The position numbers were made by a program, and so were the translations under genes. Under the pieces are notes generated by a model. The model saw nothing but the letters and a program-made list of their open reading frames with translations, was not told the DNA's origin and searched no databases. DNA of 64,000 bases from Clytia hemisphaerica (lineage: Eukaryota > Cnidaria > Hydrozoa > Leptothecata > Clytiidae): contig CACVBU010000028.1 of assembly GCA_902728285.1 (NCBI GenBank), positions 153,750 to 217,749 of the forward strand. Reading direction: 5' to 3'. Positions 55,701-64,000 of the stretch are shown here, one piece after another. Position 1 is the stretch's first letter. Each line of letters begins with the position of its first letter.

Positions 55701-58700
55701 TTTCAAACGTGTAGAAACGCTTTACAAATATGTATAAGGCTTTTTCCTGGGTAACCAAGCGTAACCAACTAATTTCCAATACCGCAAAAAAAAACAAAAA
55801 AACAGTGGAGATAATAAACAGTAATCATTTATCCATTTCAGTGGAAGTTGCCATGAGAGAAGTTGGACGGAAAGTAACAAATTTATTAGGTAAATATGAT
55901 TGGCCAACACTAATGCATTATCATCAGATGTATCAATTGCAGGGGTATCTGATTTAACATTTTCTGCGAGAGATTTATCAAATCGGCATTCACCAACTAG
56001 GTTATTTTCTTATGGAAACTAACGCAGGGAAAGTGGTTCTATTTTGATAAAAATGGATGTTTTAGAAAATCATGAACAAAAAAAATAATTTTGTAAGCAA
56101 CTTATTCTGGTAAGAATAAGAATCACACAAGTACCTTTTCATTTCTCTTTCAAATACCAGCATCAGCACCTACTTTGAAAGAACAACAATTTTGTCGATT
56201 GCTGTCCACGTTGCTTCGTTATATCAAACAACATGCAGTCAATGCTATGGAGACCAGCCCTAAAGGTATGCAATAAAATTCTTTCTTCGTCTCGGACAGC
56301 AACAGTGTCTTTCTGGATGTTCATTATGTCATGCTTTCTGGATGTTCATTATATCATGCTTTTGCTTATTTTTCAGAGAAGAAAAGTGAAACGGAAAAAG
56401 AAAATCCTAAAGAAGGAGAAAAAGAGGAAAAGAAGAAAAGTGATCAAAAAGAGAATGAGGAAGAACAGGTTTGTTGCTCAAAAGTGCTGACCGCTGTTTA
56501 TTATGAATATTTTGTTTTTTTTGTACTCGGGTCCTGCCCCGTTCCCGATGTGTTACTGGCCAAGGGGGACGGTGGCAGTGTTTAATGATAAGCTGGTGAG
56601 GTTTTTGCTCAAGTTATTCATTTGTTTATTTTTAGGAAGGAGTATCCCAAAAACGACTTTGTCATAAATGTAGAGGTATACTTTCTTCCACACTTTAAGA
56701 CTTTTGAAATTCATCCATAGCAATTAAGTTAACTAAATCTTATATTCGACAACATTTTTACTTCAGGACCGACTTTATTGGGTTCTTCTCCTTCACAAAG
56801 CGAGAAACCGAAAGCAGATGTTGAACCCATTGTTCGCCCTTCTACTCCTAAATCACCTCCACCGCTACCTCCCGACGTCATTCAAAATGTATGCACAATT
56901 TCTTTTGTTCCAAAGCTTTTCTTGTTATTGTGATCCTACCAACCTCGTTTCCCACGTATCCTAGGCTTCATTGCGTTTTCGATTTCAGTCAAATCCGCCA
57001 AATCCGCCAAATTTTCTTTCCGCCAAAATTTCTTCCTAAGCAATTTTAGAGGGCTCCTAAAATACGATTTGAAGTTAACTCCCTTTCTCTTCCTCGACCC
57101 CTATGGGTTCTAGATGAAGTGCCTTCAAATGTCGCTGCTTTATTTAGTTACCCTTAAAAAATTCGATTTAGCTTGCCGAGATCAAACGATTAGAGAGAGA
57201 AAAATCGGATTGGGAAGAAAGATGTCGAAAGTTGATGTCCTCCATTGCTTTGTCTACCAAGGTAATTCCAATAATTTGAACCAAAATTCGGTATGACATT
57301 GTTTACAAATTAAATATTTCTCCGACGCTCTCTTTGCTTTTGTTTATTTATATTTTCTTGTTGCTATATCCAGGATCACGAGAAACAGATTGAGGAGCTT
57401 CAAAATCAAATGCAACATTTGAAAGAAGAAAACCAAAACATCAAAACCAAGGTATTGTTCCTCCTCCGATAGACTGGTATGATTGAGATTTTTATTCTGC
57501 GAGATAAAGTCCTAAAATTAGCTACTTTTGTAACGCTGTTGCAGATTGACAGACATTCGAATGTTCTCCTTTTCACTAGCGAGATGCAACATACGAAAAC
57601 AAACTTGCGAAGCTTCGACAAGAAAGTGAAGTTCAAATCAAAGAGGTAAAAACGTTTCTTAAGTAATCAGGTCTACCCAACTGCTGATACAGTGTACCTG
57701 TTTGAATAAAGTCACCTACCACTTGAACTGCTCAAATCTTGTATTATCGGTAGATCCGTAGAATAGACAGAAAATCTGCATTTTATCGCTCAACCTTTTC
57801 GTTGACAGATGGAAGAGAGAGTTGATGAAAGCGAACAAGAGAAGACAGAAGTGCTCGTTCTGCAAACACAACACAAATTAACCTGGATACCTGACGACCT
57901 TGTGCACGAATGTCAAATCAGTAAATGTAGAGCGCCTTTCACAAAGGTACAATTGTTTATTCTTCCTTTACTTTAAGTGGGTTTTTACAAGCCTGTCCAG
58001 GCCTACCACAGAGCAAGAAATAAAAAATAAAATTAATTCTCGGCCTTGCGTAACATTGGTTTGGCATTTATAATCAACGATTTCTTCTTGGTTACTGAGA
58101 TGATACATCAAGGTTATGTGTTAAACGGCCACTTTTGGTTTTATTATGCCAAATTTCAGATAAGCATCATTTGACCTTTTTGAGCCATTTTTACTAATTT
58201 TTTTTTCAGACGACTCGTAAACACCACTGTCGGTGCTGTGGTCGAGTGTTTTGCGCAAAATGCTCTCAACAAAAAGTCAAGTAAGTCACTTTCTTACGAA
58301 TACTATGTTTTTTTTGGTCTTATAGAAAATTGGAGGGCGGGTTAAAGTCTCTTTATCAATTTTCCAGTAAAAATCTATAAAAGGGTATTGAGATGAAATT
58401 TTGAATTTTAGATAAAGTAAAGACTGATTTCATCTAACGGAAACATGTTCTTTCGATACAACGTGATAAAAATCAGTTCATTTTTACATGGTAATTCCAT
58501 ATGACTGTTTTATCATAGTCATTATAAAAACACTGGTCTGGAAGGCTTTTGTCTCTTTTTATTGTTAAAAGATTGAGCTTACGTACCAAAATCTGTTTAT
58601 TTTGCTAACTTTTTGATCATGTGATTGGAAAATAGACCAATACCAAGAGGAGATTTTGGTAACGTGATCAGAAAGTATGCAAACCGCAACTTGCCTTTTG

Positions 58701-58939
58701 TTTGTAACAAAAGACAATTGAACAAAAAGCTAAAACAATACATTGCCAGACCGGGATTTTTTATAATGACTATGGTTTTATCAAGAAGAAAGTTTTCACT
58801 GATTGATTTAACTTAATTAAAACATTTTGAAATGACTTTCAGATAACTCACTTTTTTCAGACTGGAACGTTTTGGATACACGAAACCAGTTCGTGTGTGT
58901 AATGTCTGTTATGCGCTGATCGATGACGTCATCAGTTAG
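52732..58939 (+). CDS. FYVE-like finger / ankyrin / coiled-coil / FYVE protein (5' end not located), 22 exons
   Basis: Exons: 52732-52796, 52939-53000, 53107-53176, 53875-53965, 54213-54290, 54468-54524, 54627-54697, 54867-54899, 55090-55121, 55254-55302, 55541-55649, 55842-55889, 56161-56265, 56377-56468, 56636-56675, 56767-56888, 57172-57261, 57374-57451, 57580-57645, 57809-57946, 58210-58280, 58861-58939. Frame is kept at every join, giving about 548 aa plus a missing N-terminus. Domains: Cys-rich start CYECGHNF; FYVE-like finger with CLKC, RSHCRVC, VCVTC and VCTRC (about 22-92); ankyrin repeats (about 140-240: NTPLFYAAEGG, GANINAKN, GWTPLHAVSWKGK, MGADVLCES); Lys/Glu-rich stretch (291-320); Pro-rich linker with PKSPPPLPP; coiled coil (375-470); canonical FYVE finger with WIPDD, RKHHCRCCGRVFCAKC and VRVCNVC, ending DDVIS. 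The C-terminal FYVE should bind PI3P on endosomes (family knowledge). AATAAA lies at 59055. I do not recognise a named orthologue; it is not ANKFY1, which has a BTB domain. Confidence 0.85.
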
Positions 58940-60370
58940 GTAATGTTGCCAGTCATATTTTTATTGTTTTCTAGAAAATATTTCATAACTTTTTATAGTA
59001 TAATTCTGCATTTTTGATTATCGGCAAGGAAGAAAAAATGTTCCCTTTCGTAAATAATAAAGGCATTTTGTATCAGATGATACAGTAATACGAAAAATCT
59101 TGCTAATTTTTGCCTACATATTCATATGGCCAATGAAGTCTGTCTCAAAATAATCTCCAACGGATACAAAAAAAGCTGTAACTTTTGATCTTTTTGACTT
59201 TTGAATTTGCAGTTTGAGTTTCTACTTATTGAAAAGATATTCAGGAGTGGGATATTATCTAAAAGGAAAAATTCAAAATTCAAAAAAATTTGCATCATCA
59301 GTATGATAATTGTGATTGGCCTTAGAAATCATCAAAAGCAACGAAAACAGCCTTTCTTTCTCATAGTCAACCAGATGTTTTAAGCTGTATTTTTTTTGCA
59401 CATTGAGATACTAATTTTTTTTGGAATTTTTGTTATTGATGATTTTCCACTTCAGCTTTCATCGAGCACAAAGACGCTATCTAATTCGAATTGAAACCTT
59501 TTTTTTCCGTTGTAGATTATATTGATTCAAACTTCAGTTTGATTTTATTTGGTTTTAAAATTAATGTATCATAAATTTATTTGTAAATTATTCCCCTTAG
59601 ATGTTTTTGTTCATAGTGAAAGATTTATAATATTTGTTTCTTATATTTACAAGTTACTGCTCAAAAGGTCATTTGGAGCAAAATGTGTCAGAGTCACACA
59701 TAATTTAGGCTATTAATTAAATGGCCAATTTAAGTAATTTATCTGGGTTGAATATTTGTGGTCAGCAGTTCAAATATGCATAATCTGTTTATTGAATTAA
59801 AATTTTTTTTGTAAAACGAAGCCCAATCAATAAGGACTCAAATGATAAAACTTTTTCATTTTTGTCACAATAAATCTTGGTCACTGATTTTTTATTTTTT
59901 TTTTTCATATGAAAGCTTTATGCAGGGTGCCAGTTTTCAAAGCGATTTGGTATGACTGTACCGGTGAAGTATAAGTCAGCTAGAACAGAACCTTCAAGCT
60001 TTCCCAAGTCGGGAAAAATGATGCCTTTAGATTTTCCCTATTGTACATTAAAAATGAATATTTTCAATCCGGCATTCGTAGGATCAAATCAAAGATCAGA
60101 TTCTTTTCTACCTCCGCATACTTCAAATTTAATTGATTATATATTTTATCATACTTGATTTGTAAATTAATTAATGGAAATTTTTCAAAACTGTTCAAAT
60201 ATCCAATTAAAAAATTTAATTCAAAGCTTTCCTCTACTTTGCTTTCAACGGTCCTACGCACTGTGCATCGGTGTAACTTATTATTTGGTCGACTTGGATA
60301 AACCTGTTTATTTGAACGATTGAAGTTTGAACCTAGGTACGCTAAGATTTCAATGTCAATACGAGTGAAG
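58940..60370. other. 3' untranslated region of the FYVE/ankyrin gene, then intergenic
   Basis: AATAAA at 59055-59060, about 115 bp past the stop, is the likely poly(A) signal. Beyond it the sequence is AT-rich with no recognised feature. Confidence 0.55.
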
Positions 60371-62768
60371 TTTTTTGGACCTACCCCGGTGGAGGTCCTA
60401 TAAATTAACCTTTGTCCGTTCGTCTGTTCGTCTGTTCGTCCGTTCGTTATTAGCTTTCCTCATGATTGGCTCGTTAGATTTTTCTGATTTTTTGCACAAA
60501 GATGCATAACTATAAACCTCGAATGTGACGGAGCCCGATTTTCAAAAAAAATTTTGGGCAAATTTGGGCCAAAAAACGGCTAAAAAACGGGTTTTTTGGA
60601 CTTTGTGAAAAATTAGGTCGTTAATTTTTTCTGATTTTTTGCATGGAAGTAGGGTACCTTCGTAGGTAAAAGATGGCTCAAGCAGATTTTTGCAAAAAAA
60701 TTTTGTTGGCTCAAAAAACGCATGTTTATCTATAAGAATCACTATTAATAAGCATACATCAATGTTCTTAGTCAAATTACTCAATTTTTTTATGAGATAG
60801 ATGTTTTTTTACTCAGGAGGGCTTACTTCTAAAGAATATGTGTGTTTCGACATGAAATTTTGGTTGCTTGGCGTGTTTTTATAGAAAAACTGGCCAAAAT
60901 CTATATTTTTTTATAAGCACATTATCAATTACTTAGGTATTAGCTTTTCTCGAGATTGGCTCTTTCATTCTTTATGATTTTTTGGACAAAGATGCATAAC
61001 TATAAACCCTCGAATGTGACGGAGCCCGATTGTCGAAGAAAAAAACTTGGGGGGGGGGCAAATTTGGGCCAAAAAACGGCTAAAAATTGGGTTTTTTGGA
61101 CTTTGTGAAAAATTGGATCATTAATTTTTTCTTATTTTTTTACGGGAAAGTAGGGTACCATCATAGGTAAAAGATGGTTCTAGCAAATTTTTGCAAAAAT
61201 ATTTTGTTGGCTCAAAAAACGCATGTTTATCTATAAGAATCACTATTAATAAGCATACATCAATGTTCTTAGTCAAATTACTCAATTTTTTTGTGAGATA
61301 GATGTTTTTTTTTGCTCATGAGGGCTTACTCATAAAGAATATGTGTGTTTCGACATGAAATTTTGGTTGCTTGGCTTGTTTTTATAGAAAAACTAGCCAA
61401 ATTCGATATTTTTTTATAAGCACACTATCAATTACTTAGGTATTAGCTTTTCTCGAGATTGGCTCTTTCATTCTTTATGAGTTTTTGAACAAAGATGCAT
61501 AACTATAAACCCTCGAATGTGACGGAGCTCGATTTTTGGAAAAAAAACTTTGGGGTAAATTTCAGCTAAAAAACGGCTAAAAAAAAGGGTTTTTTGGACT
61601 TTCTGACTTTTTGCGTGAAAGTAGGTAAAAGATGGCTCAAGCAGATTTTTGTAAAAAAATTTTTCAGCTCAAAAAACGCATATTTATCTATAAGAATCAC
61701 TATTAATAAGCATACATCAATGTTTTTAAAATTACTGAATTTTTCTATGAGATATGTTTTTTTGCTCTCGAAGTCTTGAATATGAAAGAATATTTCAAGA
61801 GCATGAAATTTTGGTTTCTAAACGTGTTTTTTTATGAGAAACAAACGACTAATTTTAATAGATCGTCACTATTTGTGTTCTGAATGATTGTTTAATGGTC
61901 ACGCTTATGTAGACATCAATTATATATGGGGGGGGTTTCATGGTTGGCGGAGGAGCGGAATCTTCCCTTTTTTCGGACGGAGTGGCGGAATTTGGCGAAA
62001 ATTTAGACGGAATTACGAAAATTGGGTTCTCTGACGGAGACGGAAAATTAGACAATTTTAGTGCGGAAAAACGGAATTTAGCAAAAGAATTTGCGGAATT
62101 TCGGAATTGGTAAAAGATATTCAAAATTTGCGGAATTTTCGACAAAAATATTGAATTTCAAAGAAGTTTTCGGTGACGGAATTTTGGTTCAATTTAAGAC
62201 GGTTTGACGGAAATTGGAGAAGAAATTGGCGGAATTGCGGAATCGGGTACCCCCTGAAACCCCCCCTTATATATGTGTTAAATGCATAACCAGGTAGGTC
62301 CATAAAAGTATCACTTGTTACTTCTAACACGCCTTTTTTATAAGAATGTACTCTGTAAAAATATTCATGATGAAATTTTCAACAAAAAAAAAATATCACC
62401 ATCATGGAACTCGACATTTTCTGCTTGAGGTATGATGCATTTCTTGTTAAATTTAGGTTGAATTTTAATCTTAAAAGAATAGTGTAAGGATATTTTATTT
62501 TATTTTATATATTGGACACACCTAATGATAAATATAGAATGGAAATAGAAAAGGACGTAAAATAAGAAACGAAATATTTCCGGTCGAAATAAATTTTTCT
62601 CGAAAATCGGGCTCCATCAGATTTTGGGCATTACTATCTTGCATCATTTTGTGCACAAAATCAGAAAAATCGAACAGGCCAATCCTGAGAAAAGCTTGCA
62701 TTAGACGGACGGAAGGACGGAAGCTGACACAGGTTAATTTAAAGGACCTCCGAGGTAGGTCCAAAAAA
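60371..62768. mobile_element. 2.4-kb inverted-repeat element with three ~490-bp internal units
   Basis: The end TTTTTTGGACCTACC...GGAGGTCC, TAAATTAACCT...GTCCGT mirrors the right side (ACGGAC...AGGTTAATTTA, GGACCTCCGAGGTAGGTCCA). Between them a unit starting at about 60450, 60940 and 61442 is repeated. Shared blocks include ACAAAGATGCATAACTATAA and AAGCATACATCAATGTTCTT; the third copy is shorter. A hAT-like element is nested on the right. No long ORF is present. Confidence 0.8.
61928..62266. mobile_element. Nested hAT-like MITE, 8-bp target duplication
   Basis: GGGGGGGGTTTCA mirrors TGAAACCCCCCC. It is flanked by TTATATAT on both sides (61920-61927, 62267-62274). The interior is dense in GCGGAATTT-type motifs. 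The ends resemble those of 15310-16425. Confidence 0.8.
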
Positions 62769-64000
62769 TATCCATGATTAAATAAAAGAACACCATACTT
62801 AAGAGAACAAGCGTGTAGCTGGGATATTTGTTTTGTTTGCCTCAAGGTTTCATGTGTGACTCATAGCAGTTAAATATTTTTCAGTGTTAAGGGGTGAAAA
62901 TTTAAGATATTTTTGCGGATGATGTTTCTTTATGAAAATGTAATGTAATTTGTAAAATTCAAAAAAAAATTATTTTTTTTTGGAAAAAGTTAGCTAAAAG
63001 TCTAATAGAGTTATTGAGAATTCGCCAAAACAAATATGTGGTGTTATCTCTCGTAGATGTGGATACAAGAAAAGCTTTTTTTAACCTGTTAATTGACGGA
63101 CTTAAGCAATTCGGAAAGAAAACAGGAAAATTAAGTAGGTGAGTATAATTATTGGCTCCATCAATATTTTTTGTATTTGCAGGACCGTCCGCATTTTAAA
63201 GTGATTTACTTGTGGAGGAAATACAATTAGAATAGATTTCCTCGTCTATAATATATTACAGCATACAGATAATAGAGTCCGAAATAATTGAAAATGCACT
63301 GCATAAATAAATTAATGGTTTTTTGAATTTCTTCTTAGAGTACTAACAAAAATGGTTAAACTCACCAAACTCTTAGATGAGATTCACATGAGATTCATTA
63401 GAATGCTTTACCCCCCGTCTTAACAGAGATTGGCAGAGACGTTAAAGTTGTACAATCGCCGATAGGAAACTAATGTAATGCGACCGCTTCAAGTCATGGG
63501 CCCCGTCATGAACCCTCCTCTTTTTGGTCGACTAAATTTGCTACTAAATTTACGAGTATCAAGTTTTGGGCTTTCTTTAGAATTCAAGCTTTGATCTCGA
63601 AAGCATATAAATTTTTTTGCGCTGACTGTCAGCAATAGCGAACATTTCATGACGTAATTAGTAGAGAATAATTAAAAGGAATCTAATGACAAAAACACTT
63701 TAAATTGTTATAGAAGCTGTTACTTGGGTCATTTGGAAATTAAATTTCAAAGGGAGCTAAACCCCAAATTTTTGTTGTCGTCAGCAAAATGCGCATATTT
63801 ATACACGTGGAAAGGAAATTTAATTCTAACCAACTTTTTTGCTATTTGCCTATTTTTAACAAAGTCGCGAAAAAAGTCAATGGAGCTCATTAAGAGTCCG
63901 TGAGGTTAGTTGCAGCTTATTGTCATTTTCAAGGCTGGGAAATTGACGTTAAAATTCGATTTTTTTAAATTGTCGACAGTTTGCCATTGGAAAAAATAAC
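62769..64000. other. Intergenic to window end, nothing recognised
   Basis: AT-rich. No coding or repeat signal was identified. Confidence 0.4.

Noticed and set aside
56233..56585. Two overlapping lysine-rich open frames
   Set aside because: One frame is part of the real exon 56377-56468 of the FYVE/ankyrin gene; the remainder reads through introns.

Overview
This window is AT-rich, intron-rich animal nuclear DNA. It contains short GT-AG exons, single-copy metazoan genes, tRNA-derived SINE-like sequences, LINE and Penelope-like remnants, and very many short inverted-repeat DNA elements. A 274-base assembly gap lies at 42953-43226. The presence of an AMT-type ammonium transporter, a metazoan CYB5R4, WTAP and a single-exon class-A GPCR suggests an aquatic invertebrate. 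A cnidarian is my best guess, but this is an inference and not proven by the sequence. I found no bacterial-type operon, CRISPR array or rRNA.

Five protein genes are supported. (1) CYB5R4 (NCB5OR), minus strand, 14 coding exons from 12849 down to 2960. (2) An intronless seven-helix receptor, plus strand, 4391-5218, lying inside a CYB5R4 intron on the opposite strand. (3) An AMT-family ammonium transporter, minus strand, 8 exons, 23068 to 19866. (4) WTAP, a subunit of the m6A writer complex, minus strand, 6 coding exons, 41415 to 32815. (5) A plus-strand gene, 52732-58939, with 22 assembled exons. It encodes an N-terminal FYVE-like zinc finger, ankyrin repeats, a coiled coil and a canonical C-terminal FYVE finger; its 5' end was not located. 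I assembled exon joins by hand, and reading frame is kept across every join. The coding lengths of CYB5R4, AMT and WTAP are exact multiples of three. The genes share no obvious pathway, and the window is not an operon or functional cluster.

Most of the remaining sequence is mobile DNA, often one element inside another. Termini and target-site duplications (TSDs) can be read directly for many copies: TA-flanked elements (mariner-like), elements flanked by 7-8 bp duplications (hAT-like), a TTAA-flanked element (piggyBac-like), and elements flanked by TTA or TAA (Harbinger-like). Notable pieces are a 2.2-kb nested foldback at 23363-25587, a 686-bp near-perfect palindrome at 34834-35519, a 65-bp satellite with 260-bp higher-order period at 37210-38115, and a 2.4-kb inverted-repeat element with three ~490-bp internal units at 60371-62768.

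Layout: 1-2959 repeats; 2960-12849 CYB5R4 with nested GPCR; 12850-19865 intergenic with Penelope and LINE remnants; 19866-23068 AMT; 23069-32814 a repeat-dense intergenic block; 32815-41415 WTAP with a 5.7-kb repeat-filled intron; 41416-52731 intergenic with a promoter-like patch, the gap and repeats; 52732-58939 the FYVE/ankyrin gene; 58940-64000 repeats.
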